36,298 bases of DNA from Ectocarpus siliculosus (lineage: Eukaryota > Sar > Phaeophyceae > Ectocarpales > Ectocarpaceae), in the NCBI GenBank assembly GCA_000310025.1, contig FN649744.1, forward strand, positions 1,876,869-1,913,166, written 5' to 3'. A program made the translations under genes and the position numbers. Every line of letters starts with the position of its first letter. Position 1 is the first letter of the stretch. Under the pieces are notes generated by a model. It searched no databases, was not told where the DNA came from, and saw only the letters and a list, made by a program, of their open reading frames with translations. This document shows positions 11,001-22,959 of the stretch, in pieces.

Positions 11001-12815
11001 AGCTATGCTTGCTACGAAGTATTTGTACAAATTCAAACTAAAGTACACGTGTAAGTGAGACTGAGGTGACTGATGCTGCCCCAGCCCCCGCACTCCAGGT
11101 GGCGGTTCTGAGTTGGCAAGGATCTTCAAGTTGAAAACCATCTAGACCAACCCCCGGGGAGCATGAATAGCCAACTGCTCTTGAAGATTTTGCTGTTCTG
11201 TGCGTATCCGGCAAATAATATATTTCGGAGGGCGGTTGCGATTGATGACGCTCAACTTGGGGCGGTGTAATTGCTGCTGAGAGTCGGGACCTTCACTGGC
11301 CATGAGACAAGACCAACTAGGAACGCTCTGGAGCACACATGCCGCCATGCGCCGATCCGATAATTCCTGTTTTCCAACCTCAACGGACAAGAAGCGTATC
11401 GGAATTTGGGCCCAAAGCTGCAGCAGCAGTAACGTATCGCGGGCTACAAGTTGGAGTCTGGTTAAATCCGCACACTGAGAACGTCTCGCGTGCACCACAT
11501 GCGGGAAAAGGATGCGGTGTTGTGCCTAGGAGCATCTACATATGGAGGTCAAACACAATCAAACTGATTCTGATTCGTCTACCCGTGTCCTCGGTGGGTG
11601 CTCCGAAAAACAGGGAGGAGGAGAACAATAAGCTAAACTTGTTTGCCAACGCTGGCTTCTTGGCGGGCGTGGCGCTGTTCACGATCGCTGTGGTCTTCGG
11701 GGTGGACTCGGTGAGAGTTTTTGTTCCTGTGTTTGGGTGGAAACGGCGTTGTTTCGGAGACATTTCGACAAAACGCGAGCATCGAACGGCACTGCTTCTG
11801 GTTGTTTCGTGGAAAAATCGAAGCCATTCCCCCTTTTTTTGGCCAATCTAGGCGAACACACACAAAGCACTTTCACCAACGTATGCATGCAGATACTGAA
11901 TGTAAGAGTATATGTAGAGTATATGTGGGGCGGTTGGTTCTATTTTATTTCTTCTGGTTTTGGCAAGGAATATTGTTTTGTGTTTTGTCGACCACTGGGA
12001 ATCACCAACTCTCGAGTCCAAAGAAGCTAACACGTGGACGGGAGTCTCGCGACGAAAGATGTGAACATTATTTGGGGTGCTCGGTAGAGTATTGTCTACA
12101 GGGCCTCCGGGGGGTTACATGGATGGTGATGATATGGGTATGATGGACATGACGCGCGGGGCCCCTCTTGCCTCCCTCATGCCTGTCAATCGGTAGTTGA
12201 GTAGCTTGAGTCAATCGTTTTTCTCTTCCGGCCTCTGACGAAGCTAGCTGCTGCACCCGAACATCCAATGTCGCCAATCGGCACGCGGAAAATGAGACCC
12301 ACAGGCCAAGCGACCGACGTTATAACTGTCTCACAAAGCGAGCAAAGAGAGCAGTCATTTTTTTTGGCGCATCAACTCACAACCAAAATTCTTCACTTGA
12401 TTGAGAAAGAGAATGCGAGAGGGGGAAAGAAAGACGTTATCTTGTCTCTACAACCACCCCCTTTCTCTCGCTCCGAACTTTCCAGGAAGTTTCCCGGGGC
12501 TGGACCATCGGAGAATACATTCTTCGGGTGCCGCTGGACAACTGGGACGGTTACTCGGAGATGCTGAGGCAAAGCCCGGTCCAGGTGAAGGCCTGCACTA
12601 GCGGGATCGTCTACGCCCTGGGAGACCTGGTAGCGCAGTCGATGGAGGGTACGGAGCTTGCGAGCATCGAGAGGCAAAGGGTGGTTCGGTCGGCCATCGC
12701 CGGGCTGCTGCTTCACGGGCCCCTGAGCCACGTCTGGTACAACGTGTGCGAGGGGCTGTTCGATATCGTTGGTTGGAACGACTACTGGTGAGTATTTGTG
12801 CTGCCGCCGTGTTAG

Positions 12816-12850
<35 letters not shown>

Positions 12851-12878
12851 TTGTTGTTGTTGTTGTTGTTGTTGCTGC

Positions 12879-12912
<34 letters not shown>

Positions 12913-14205
12913 ACGGTGGCGGCGGTGCAGGCGACTGTAGTCGTCGCTGTTGTTGCATGTTGGTCGATGTGCGTGAGAGATGTTGACGGCCGGGAAGGGA
13001 GGTGTTCGCGTCGACAGTGTGGTGTGGTGTCGCACGAAGAAGGCGAGCCTTGGTACAAGAGCGGAGGGTACGTAACACGTTGTTGGCGAGAAAGGGGGGA
13101 TGATTTTGGTCGGACTGGTGAAGGTCATGATGACGTGTGCACGAAAGATCCAAGAGCCACCGCATAATTCACATCAAGACCGTATTGTGTTTTTCATGGA
13201 AAACACGGACGTGACGATGGAGAACGGACTCCGCGGCGAAAACGAAAAATCTCGCCCGTTCGAGCGCCTCGCTCCACGCCTCTCGCCCGACCGGTTCTTC
13301 TGCAGAGGGCATATTAGGCAAGAAGGCCTAGAAGGTTGTTGCCTCCTGTGCCTGTCCCACGAATGACGAACAACGCACACGTCGGGATGACCGCGGCAGG
13401 TGGGTGCCAGCGCCCAAGATCATCACGGATCAGCTCCTCTGGGGTCCGGCCTGGAACGCGGTCTACATCGCCTTCCTCGGCGTGCTGAACAAGGACTCGT
13501 CCGCGGTGATATGGGAGGCGATAACCTCGACGGCTCTCCCGCTCGTGATCGCCGGAATCCGGCTCTGGCCGTTGGCGCACGTCGTCACCTACGGCCTGTG
13601 AGAGAGATTGAGTTTTTTTTTTATCTTTGCCAGTCCGTTCCTGGCCTGGGTGGAAACCGCTAGTTCGTGTGTACACAGAGGGAAAAGAGAGTGTGCTGGA
13701 CTCTTCTCGCGCTAAAAATCGAAGACAGAGTACCGCAGGAGGAGGGGGAAACCGTTCTGTGTGACCACGGGTTGGAGTAAATGGCAGAGGTGCTTGCTGT
13801 GAGCGCCTATTGGAAGTAAAGACAATAAAAAAAAAAAAGTCGGTGTGCTTGTTTTTGCTGGATCACATGGCAACCAACCCGTTTGGTGGTCCCTTGCTCG
13901 CCTTCCGTGCGTGTCGTGGGCCCACATCTACGACATCTACGACGCCAGTGCAATCACGGAGTAGATGTGAAATCGAGTGCTGCTCTTGTCGCCACAAAAC
14001 ACGAACGAAACTCTTTTTTGTCCCCCCAATCCTCCGCCCCCGTGCCACATTGTTTTGTTTTTGTTTCGTCTTGTTTTCCAGGGTTCCGAAAGAGAACCGG
14101 CTCTTGTGGGTCGACGCTGTTGAGATCATTTGGGTTACGATCCTAAGCAGTCAGGCGGCGGAGCAAGCGCGATCTCCCGCGGAACAGGAGGAAAGCACGA
14201 GTTGA
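8028..14205 (+). CDS. Mpv17/PMP22-family membrane protein, 6 exons, 344 aa
   Basis: Exons: 8028-8205, 10617-10752, 11614-11710, 12486-12787, 13400-13597 and 14082-14205 (TGA). Phases join at every junction. Donors are GTGAGG, GTTTGT, GTGAGA, GTGAGT and GTGAGA. Residues from about 138 onward show the family pattern: Y-x-x-x-L-x-x-x-P near YSEMLRQSP, GDLVAQ, HGPLSHVWYN, KIITDQLLWGP, then LWPLAHVVTYGLVP, NRLLWVD and EIIWVTILSS. Mpv17/PMP22 relatives are four-helix proteins of inner mitochondrial, peroxisomal or plastid membranes. An extra hydrophobic helix lies at about 113-135 (FLAGVALFTIAVVFG). Exon 1 encodes MRVVASAFVLLLASVQS and then an Arg/Ser-rich stretch, resembling a signal peptide plus transit peptide. 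Exon 2 encodes an acidic, Asp/Pro-rich linker. In-frame ATGs upstream (7866) would extend the N-terminus; 8028 was chosen because it exposes the leader. The family is firm, the exon 1 linkage good, and the organelle uncertain. Confidence 0.9.
8856..8911. repeat. Two adjacent perfect 9-bp hairpins in Mpv17 intron 1
   Basis: TAGTCAGCC (8856-8864) pairs with GGCTGACTA (8867-8875) around a 2-nt loop. Five bases further on, ATAGGTTTA (8881-8889) pairs with TAAACCTAT (8903-8911) around 13 nt. Both stems are perfect. The pair could be the core of a small structured RNA or a relic of a mobile element. Nothing in the flanks identifies it. Confidence 0.55.
9226..9433 (+). mobile_element. MITE-like element, diverged copy 1 (in Mpv17 intron 1)
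   Basis: About 208 bp in the same orientation as, and clearly related to, the element at 21621-21845. Shared blocks include ccacaccccctggacca, ggtgccga(t/a)aatgg, gaaccgtct(t/c)gt, ctttccga, ggcatcctcttcg, cgtggag and atcggt. The right end CCTACGG-TA mirrors the degenerate left end caccgcaggt. There is no coding capacity, so it would be a non-autonomous element. It is more degraded than copy 2. Confidence 0.6.
12813..12918. repeat. CTG/TTG triplet array just inside Mpv17 intron 4
   Basis: An array of CTG units changes to TTG and then to mixed CTG/TTG/GTTGCTG units. It begins about 25 nt after the exon 4 donor (TG|GTGAGT at 12787/12788). Translations of this array give poly-Leu, poly-Val/Ala or poly-Ser/Asn/Thr and are not genes. 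Confidence 0.85.
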
Positions 14206-16956
14206 CCCTTGTCTCAGACCTCGTCCCACCAATACCCGGAGATGAAAATGAAGTTTCGGGTTAAAATCCTCTTCCGGAGTTCGTCCTGCGCATACATGGA
14301 GAGATGAAGATGAAGATGAATTCGTTGTCACGGAGCACTGAGGAGGGAAGCAGATCAGATGACCAAGACTGCTGTCCTGTGTTTCCCGCGATGTGGGTAG
14401 CATCAGAGAGAGAGAGAAAGAGAGAGAGAGAGAGCCGGCTTGTTGGCGGTGTGTCTCTGAGGAGTAGGAAGGGGGCCCCGACTGGAAAGGGGGATCAAAG
14501 GCTTGAAGCGAGCAGCAGAATGCGTATGCCCCTCTCGTCCCTGCCCCGGCCCAGGGGGGATTCATTCTCAACATGCCCTTTCGAGACAACTTTTGCACAA
14601 CGCAATGGAGAACACGCCAGGGGAGCTGGAGCGGTTGGCATTTTGCAGAAGCCTGTACTCCTTCGGTCAGAAACCACGCTTGCTGGGTTGGAGATTGTGT
14701 GTGGCAAGACGTGAGCGCACTCTTGTGGTTGTTGGCCGAGAGGACCCGCCGCCGTCGACCTGTGTATGAAATGTACTTGTGTGTGTGTGTGTGTGGTTTA
14801 TCTTGCTTTTTGCAGTGACCGAGCTTACCGGTTGACCATGCAATGAAAAGGCGTGAGTCTTGTAGGGGGAGAGAGAAGGAGCTAATAAAGGGTTGGGTCG
14901 GTGGCAGCGTCCTTGCATGGCGGCTACTCTTGAAGTTGGCCAGGATCCGTCGGTTGAGCGCATGATACACCTTCTTTGGGGGGGCGGCGGCGGCGGCGGC
15001 GGTGGTGTCGCAGCTGGGCGTCTTTGGTTTTTTGCGCGCCCTCCTCCTTTGCGGGTGGGTGTTTCTCCGTAGTGTCGAGAGGAAGAGAAAGAGGCCACAT
15101 CTCCTGATGAACGCCGGATTTTTGAGGATGATGTAGGTTTGTGGATACAGGAGGGAAGAGGGGGGTTCCCCAGGTGGCTCGGAGGACAACGAACGGCATG
15201 TATGTGTGCTGTGCTGTCCCGACGGCGCTATCGTTTGTGCCCCAACTGTTTTCGGTCTTCGACCTTGAGTTTTTTTTACCTGGTAGGTTTTACGAGAATG
15301 GGGGGCTGGAGGAGAGCCGGTCAGGCATTCTTCCGTACCATTTCCGTGCCATGTCGAACCGGGTGTTGCGGTGTCAAGGTTTGTAGGTCACCAAAAATGT
15401 TATTGCGATTGGGTCCAGCAGTCAGTAGTGTGCCTTTTGGAGGCAACTGTAAATAGTTGTGATTTTTGTTTCGTGAGTCCTTGCTTTATCGGACAACGCA
15501 CCTCGATGGGCTTAAAAGAGAGGCGTATTCGAGGCGTGTTTGTCGTGTTGTTGCTACTGCGGGCGTAAAAAGGCTGCGTATATCGTGCGGAAAGCGTCAA
15601 GACCCGTCCGTTTTGTTTGTTGTTGAAAACATGCCTCCTTCCCGTCGCGTGACCCGAAGTATTATTTTTGGTTTAGCTTGGGTGTGGGTGAGCGACCGTT
15701 TTCTCTTTTGGGGATCGCTAAGTTTGCAGTAGGAGGGTTCTCAACGCTATTGTAGCGTTTCTTTTTTTTATTCCGTTTGCTGCGTTGCGGGAATGTGCAC
15801 GGGGAGGTACGACCGTTCGTTTTGTTGTGTTTTGCGCCTTGTCTTGTACTCCGTAATGTTTTATTCCCCTCCCCCCCCCTTCCGTGCCAACTGACGGTCC
15901 CCGCGCGAAGTAGTTCTTGCGCAAATCGAAATCAAAGTCCAACCGCCTTGTTTTATGTTTTTGTTTTTTCCGCTGGTGTGGCGGACTGCTGCTGTGCGAG
16001 CTGCCGCATCAAAGCCTCATGCAGTGGCGGCATGTCGAGAACATGGGAACATTTGGTGTTCTTCCTGTGGCGCAATAAATAGTAGCGCCCACCGGGGCAT
16101 GCAACCCTCGTTTTACTTGGTGGTCACCATTGTTGCGGTGCACTGATCCGCCAAGGAATCAGCATGAATGGTGATCTTGTTCCTGATGCTTGCTGCTCGT
16201 ACAGGAGAAGACCATGGCAGAGCAGTGCAGTGTACACCGGGACACGACGAAGCTGCTGGTAGCAAATTGAGTCTGATGTTTTTGATTTCGGCTTCTCAAG
16301 GCTATGCATGCGGAGTGTTTGTGACACGAGGTCCCGGTTGCGCGTTGTGCCGAAGGAGCGGTCCCACGTCGCGAAACAAGTGCGATTGGAGCGATCCGCC
16401 GACACGGCAAGAACTATTCCACTTCGTTTTCCTCGTCTTTTTTATTTTTTTTCGTCAGTTCTCGTCTTTCTTCGTAAAACCCACCCACCATCTACAGTAA
16501 TAACGAATAACGCCCGGAACCAACAAAAAAAATACACTCAACATCCACATAACGAGAGCAACAACAAAACAGGCAACGAGAACTCCCCGCCTATTTCTCC
16601 TGGGTGCCGTGAATCACTCCTCCCTCGAGCGCTCGACGCAAAAACAAACGCGCGCCTTGTTACCCCCCACGCCCCAATCCGTCGTCCGACTTGCCCCTGC
16701 ATCTCCTAAACAACCTAATACCAAACGCCGCCCTCAGCTCTGAACGGGACTACGGGTACAACCACCAACAGGGGACGTGGGCCTGAGAGGAGGACAGTAC
16801 AACAGCGCAGGCGCAGACGAGGGGGGACGGGAGACTATTCCCTTCAAAACGCACAGCATGCTTTTCCCTCTGGAGTGTTGCACGGCCACAGGTGACGCCG
16901 ACGTTCCTCCCCCCCAGCACCTAATCCTGTTTCCCCCCCCAGATGGTCCATACAGC
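14206..16956. other. Convergent intergenic region (3' ends of Mpv17-family gene and SNU13)
   Basis: This 2.75-kb stretch lies between the stop codons of two convergent genes and probably consists largely of two 3' untranslated regions plus a terminator zone. It includes an (AG)n tract at about 14405-14435, a (GT)n tract near 14777-14795 and a GGC triplet run at about 14983-15003. A minus-strand open frame of 348 codons at 14143-15189 has a low-complexity, His/Pro/Ser/Arg-rich translation and overlaps the Mpv17 last exon in antisense, so I do not call it a gene. Confidence 0.5.
14403..14435. repeat. (AG)n microsatellite
   Basis: An agagagagagaaagagagagagagag tract lies about 200 bp past the stop codon of the Mpv17-family gene, probably in its 3' untranslated region. 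Confidence 0.75.
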
Positions 16957-18837
16957 CTAGATGAGCAACTGCTCGATCTGGTCCTTGAGCGTGATGATCT
17001 GGCTCTTGAGCTGGGAAGCCTCGTTGGTGGTGACGGAGCAAGCCACCACGGGGCGAGAGACACCGCATGCCCGTCCGAGAGCCACCTGTTTGTTTCACGT
17101 AAAATATGTTTTAATTAGAGAGGAAGAGTCGCACAGCAGTACAATAGCGGCTGCGGTCAAAGTGGGATAGAGAAAAAAAAAAGGTGACAGGAACAGCTGG
17201 AAGACGGGGAGGGGAATGCAGGCGTTGCAGGTGCGGGAAGGGCACAGGCGGGAGTGAAGGCCGTTCCGTGGATGTATAAATACGCGCGTGTAGAGAATCA
17301 ACCCGGGCGCTGCGTGGAAAAGAGGTTTGGAAGGGGGGTGAGCCGTGCTACATGAAAGTACGTGTCCTCTGACGCAAGCGATGCAGACGACGAAGAGGAC
17401 GAAGCAAGCGCATGCGCACGCTAAGGCATACCTTCGACGGGACAAACACGTACGGCACGTTCTTGTCCTCGCACAGCAAAGGGAGGTGCAGGAGGATCTC
17501 CAGCGGCTCCGCGTCGGCTGCCATGACGATGAACTCGGAGATGCCGCGGTTCAGGGTCTTGGTAGCTATACGTGTACGAGGTGATGGCACAGGGTGCGAC
17601 GCGTGTGGGGAGGGGGGCGGGAGGCATTCATGAGGTGCAGCAGTGTTTCAGCAAGAGGCACACAGCAGTGACAACAAGCATGGCTTGCACAATCGGAGAC
17701 TTCTCTTCCTCAGAGACTAGTACGTCCATAAATTGATTGCCCTTTTGTATGTACAATGTGGACCTCTAGTAGAAGATAAGATACATGACTCAAAATCTTT
17801 GCAGGTTTGTAGGAATCTTGGAATTCCAACCACGGCGACAGCTGCTGAGAAAGTGACTGCTCCCTTGGAGAGAATGGAGAGATGTCCCCATCGGGACTTC
17901 GCACCGTCGAAATCTGAACGTGAGAAAGGAAGTCTATCGTGCCCGCGGACACGCGCAGGTGGTCCGTGCGGAGGCATCGACATGGTGTAATCTGTGCGCG
18001 TGCTATGCATATGATACTAATTTAAGCACTAGAAATTGAAGTGCACAATGACTAGTCAGGGAAATGCAGCGGGTTTATGTCTCGCGTGGCTTTGTTTTTA
18101 ACTGAACGCGTGGGTCTTACTGCCAGCACGACCGCCCACTAGACGCTGGGTGGTCATGTGTCTTGTCTGTGAACTGGATGGCACAGGAAAAAAAAAATAC
18201 CTTACAACAACGGTTAGTCCTCCACGCCAACGTTCGCTCGCACACGTGGGCAACCAAGCACGCTCTCTTCCAAGGTTGTCCGTGGGGTAGCGTGCCAGAC
18301 TGTTTGGCGGCAACTCAAACGCCACGCCCGCCCAACCGATCTGCGCTTGGTGTATGGCGGAGGATGACACATGACGGCGAGACAATGTCATCAACCAGCG
18401 GTGCTTTGCGTCAATGCGTTTAGAACCATAGGTCTCCAGGTCTCCCGCTACCCCGAGGTTGTGGCCTGCTGTAACAAGGGCCAGCACGAGGGCCGTGGGT
18501 GCTTTGGTTGTGTGCTGCATGTCGCCGGCGGCGTGAGCGCTGGGCTGGTGGCGGCGCAACCTGCGACGACGAGACTGCTGGATCCTGCGACGCCGGTGGT
18601 TGCCAAAAGGGGCACGTCACGACTGCTGCTGCTGCTGCTGCCAATGCCACGCACAAAACCACATGCTGAGCCGACAAACGCCCCCACGACAGAAGCCTGG
18701 CAGGGTCACTCACCCTCGTTGGCACCCTTCTTGAGCTGCTTGTAGTTGGACGCCTGCTGGATGAGGTCCAAGATGGTGACGGTGAGGTCGGGTCCAGTGA
18801 GAGGGTAGGCCTTCGGGTTCACTCCGTCCTCCGCCAT
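16957..18837 (-). CDS. SNU13: SNU13/NHP2L1 (15.5K) U4 snRNP and box C/D snoRNP protein, 3 exons, 128 aa
   Basis: Exons in transcript order: 18837-18714, 17565-17432 and 17085-16957 (TAG). Donors are G|GTGAGT and AAG|GTATGC; acceptors are tatag and aacag. The 128 residues equal the length of the human protein. The L7Ae/L30e/S12e/Gadd45 domain fills the whole chain: the K-turn-binding block [12 protein letters not shown] (residues about 38-49), [27 protein letters not shown], and the helix with [15 protein letters not shown]. The protein binds the kink-turn of U4 5' stem-loop RNA and of box C/D guide RNAs, acting in spliceosome tri-snRNP assembly and in rRNA 2'-O-methylation in the nucleus and nucleolus. 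Within the L7Ae superfamily the closest alternative is NHP2 (box H/ACA). The C-terminus [15 protein letters not shown] and the exact length favour SNU13. Every expected part is present and there is no sign of a pseudogene. Confidence 0.96.
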
Positions 18838-20109
18838 CTTATTACAAAATAAAGCCGCGAGGAGTTCTGGAACGACGAGTAGGAGGAGGGCGGGGAGAGG
18901 AGGAGAGAGAGATAGCGTGTGCGTGGTACCCTCAAAGCCTTGCTATCATTGGGTGGTGTGAACGAAAGGCTGGCCTGCCCCAGGGGCACATCAACAACAA
19001 CAAGGATGGGGTCGCGGCAGATAGCGCAGAACCCAATATGCACGCCCCCCGGATCGAGTGACCGTCAAGCTTGCTGCCCACATGCCCAGCGCCATAGCAG
19101 CAGAGAAGAAGCGATTTGACGTGACGTCTGAGGCGTCTAACAGGAGCGCACTTGTGCTGGTCGATGGTCGGTAGCGTCCTCTACCCCGGGTCAATACCTA
19201 CGCGAGCGGCTAGGTCGGCAGTGAGGCATTGGCTGCACACGATAAACGGCAGATCACACGACGAGCTTCCTGTTTTGAACAGGGCTCCTCTGCACCCCGC
19301 TCTCTGCTGCTCCCGCTCCCGCCGGGGCTTTAAGCGAAACACAGGCTGACACCCATCGCCAACAGCTACAGGTGCTTGGCCGGCTTCTGCCGAAGAATAT
19401 AGGGTGCTTCCGAAAGCTGGAACCACAGCTGGAGAGCACACAGCAGTGCGACAAAGTGTACCTGTGGTGAGAGGTCTGGATGTGTTTGCCGTGCTGCTGT
19501 TGTGCGCTGGAGAACCTAGGACGGTATTCACAACCACCGCTGTTTCTCTGTCTCTGCCTCCCTCTCTGTCTCTCTCTATCTACGTACAAGCAACGGAACC
19601 TCCTGACTGGTAGGCGTCTACGACGGCTGTTTCTCCTCTATCCGCATGTGTTCGGCTGTGACTGACCCTGGGAGTATGGAGGTGTTGCACACAATGGCAG
19701 CTGGTGCAGGGTCAAAAAATGTCGCAACAACTTTCCCGAACTTCAATTCCGAAACGGCTCGTTTTGACTGCTGAGAGTGCCCGCACGGATTGATCGGGCG
19801 TGTGTGCAGGAAACCATTGCGTGAAAGCTGACTTCAACAGGAAAATCACGGGTGAGAAGGGAACCATCGCCTGTTGAACCGTTTTCTTCAGGTAAAATCA
19901 TTCATTATTGGACATGTAACTCCAAAGCGATATACATCGTCCTCTCTGCATATCGTGCGGTTCCAGTTGCCTTACAGCAGGTGCGGGCACCTCTATTTAC
20001 TAACTACTGCAACCTTTCTTGTCCGAGGCATCGAGGACATCGCGGTCGATGAACAACCACCACCACCACCGCCAACGCCAAGAGTAGGTCGTACGTCGTC
20101 GGGGAAACC
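18838..20109. promoter_or_regulatory. Divergent intergenic region between SNU13 (-) and the VPS13-like gene (+)
   Basis: The start codons are about 1.27 kb apart, head to head, so both promoters and 5' untranslated regions should lie here. I see no clear TATA box. The stretch contains a pyrimidine-rich ctctgtctctgcctccctctctgtctctctct patch near 19546-19577 and a caccaccacc run near 20051. No exon with recognisable similarity was found. Regulatory assignment is inference from gene orientation only. Confidence 0.4.
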
Positions 20110-22920
20110 ATGCCGTCGCCGCCACCGCTGCACCCACCCCAACCACCGCTGGGCCTGCGCGATACGATCCCCGCCGCCGCCGCGGTGCCCATCGCCGTCG
20201 CGGCCGCTGTAATCATCGGGAGCGGCCTCCCGGGGGAGGCCGTCTCGTCGGCGCTCGTTTTCCCCTCCCTGCTGCTGCTCGCGGCGTGGTCGTCACCCGC
20301 GGGGCTAGCGCTATTGGTAAGAGTGCTTCTCGCCGAGGCTATTCGCCTGAGCGGTCTCCTAGCGGACGAGGAGGAGGAGGAGGAGGAGGAAGGTCACGAG
20401 CAAGGAGAGCGTGGGTCGAGAAGGAGCAGCGTGGAGCTCCAGCGGGGCCACGGCTGGGAAGGGGTAAGGGGGCGGGCGGCCGTGCAGCAGTGGAAGTGGA
20501 ATCGCCGCCGGCGGCAGAGGCGCGAGCAGCGGCGAGAAGGAGAACAATGGCAGGGGGAGGAGGAGGAGGAGGAGGAGGAGGAGGAGGAACTTCAGAGTGA
20601 GCAAGAGGGAGAAGGAGATGAGCGTCGTCAGCGGAGGCATGCGAACGAGCGGCGGGTGGACGTGGAATGGGAGGGCGGGCAGCTCTTTTTGGTCCTTCGC
20701 CGGGCTGTCGCGTCCGACTTCCTAATCAATCTCGTCAATAGGTAAGTGGACCTTTGGCGTTAAATTACGTGCCGACGTTTAGGGTTGTTGGCAATTCAAG
20801 CGACGTGCAATCATCACCGGTCGAGAGCGGTACCGTATTTGATCGCACGCCCACTAGGGCCTACTTTAGTAGCCCGATTGTTCCACACCCAAATAGGGCT
20901 CGAGTTGGACGCCACAACAACCACCCTTTTCCGCAGTGGCACAGTCTTGGTCGTCGAGCTGTGAAGCTCGGACTAGGGGCTGGTGCAACCACTCGCACAA
21001 TTACGGTACCTCTAGGTGGTGCGCTGCCCCCCCCGCCTTGGGTGTCGTACAGTATCCATCTTGCGCGTGCTGTTTGCACGGTAACGCTGCAGCATCCTGA
21101 ATTGCAGCATCTTCATCACATGTTTTCTGGCTATTTCACGATACACACGGTATACCCAATCGAGATCAACATCAGCTGCCCGAGAGCGCTGCAAAAGAGA
21201 TACCGGTGTTCCGGTGTTATACTAAGAGTTGTGCTCCACGTCACAGCAACAGCAGTACAGAACACTGCATAAAAATAACTACCCGCTAGCGACACGCACG
21301 ACCGAGTTGGCCGTTTTCACGGGCCTATCAATCGTCGCCAAAGAGCCGACCAATTAGCGACGCCGTTTTCGAACTACGAGCGACAATAGCCAGATTTGCA
21401 CCCTCTCACTCCCCCGCAAACGGACGACTGAAGCCCGGGTCAAGCCCTAGATCCACCAGCTTGACCTACTTGACGATGACGCTTGGCGTAGGACAGTGCA
21501 AAACCCAGGATCCTCTGGCCTTGCATCTCCTCGAGACGAAGCAGGTGGCATCTGTTAGTACAGCCGAATCAATCTCTAGACCCCTAAGCACCATCGCACG
21601 CACGCACCGTTGGACACGTTTACCATAGGTTTGCATAAGATATCACACCCCCTGGACCAATTTTCGGAGCTCGATATCTTGGCAGGAAAAGCAGTGACGG
21701 TGCCGAAAATGGCGACGTTAGAACCGTCTCGTGGAGAGCTTTCCGATAACGTGTGCTCCTTCAATTTTGGCATCCTCTTCGTCGTGGAGAAATCGAGCTT
21801 TGAAAATCGGTCCAGGGGGCGTGATGTCTTACGCAACCTACGGTATCTCGCTGCCACCAAAAGCGTTGGAAGATTTATTCCTAAGGCTGCTGCAGTGTCT
21901 TGTGGTGCGGCATTAACCCCTGCGCCTTTTCATGTACGACGACGAAACGAACAGGTACATGCACGGTCCGATCCCGATGAAAGTGGAGAGCTGCCGGGCG
22001 GAGATGCTGAGGGCGTGCCTCTCGCCGTCGCAGATTCTACGGCAGGGGTCTTTTCAGGCGACGGTCGTGGGTCTGAGGACCTTTGGTCGGAGGACTCACG
22101 AGGACGAGTGGGACGAGGTGTGTATGCCCAGAGGGATAAGTGCTGCACAAGAATGAGTAGAATCGACTTTCAGCCGCTTGGGTGAAAACCGTCGTGCCTT
22201 CGAGCCAGGCGTTGTTTTGCCTATCTCTGTCCACGCGTCACGCTCTTGGGATGCCTTCCCTGAACAATGTCTGCGATACAGACAATGGTGCGTCCCACCC
22301 AAAGATAACTGAGGCCTGTTGCGGACCTCCTGTGAAAGAGAGGGGCCTCACCCGAGGGTACCATCTGCACAGTACGGCACCGATTGTTTTTGTGCCCCAC
22401 CCGGTTTACGTTGTCTGTTCCAACGAGAGCAGCACGCAAAGAGCGTGGACGAAAAGGCAGGCTACTGGGAGAAGTCGTGTGTCCAGTCGGTATCCGCACG
22501 CTTGAAACTGACACAGAAACCACACGCCTCGGTGCCCAGTGTGGAATCTAGTACTTTCGCGGTACGGTATCATGTACCACGTACTTCCATTTTTTGAGTG
22601 GGGTGACAAAGGTGCAGCGGCCCGCGTACCTTGACGCTCTTCCTTTGCCAGCCTGCCGGTACGTCTAGGGGTTCTGCGCGACTGTACAGATGGTTCACTC
22701 AACGAGGTCGTATGGCCAACTGCTAGCCGATTCACGGTCGGTGGCGCTTGGAGCAGGTCTCACCGGGAAGGTTGTGGTTCAGAGATACGCGTGCACTCAG
22801 CGGAATGTTTTGCCAAACGTCAGACCGCGAAGTCGTCCCCGCAAGGCAGAAGCAGGGGTTTGCTCCCGCCGGAGCCGCCCGTGTTTTGACGACAGCCGTG
22901 AGTTGAACATGCACACGCAA

Positions 22921-22959
<39 letters not shown>

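Noticed and set aside
12393-13128. Open frames of up to 221 codons over the CTG/TTG array
   Set aside because: Poly-Thr, poly-Ala and poly-Ser translations of an intronic triplet repeat. The real exon 4 frame is on the plus strand and ends at 12787.
14143-15189. Minus-strand open frame of 348 codons
   Set aside because: It overlaps the Mpv17 last exon in antisense. The translation is His/Pro/Arg/Ser-rich with poly-Ala and poly-Pro from triplet repeats, and no domain is visible. It is better explained as the 3' flank.
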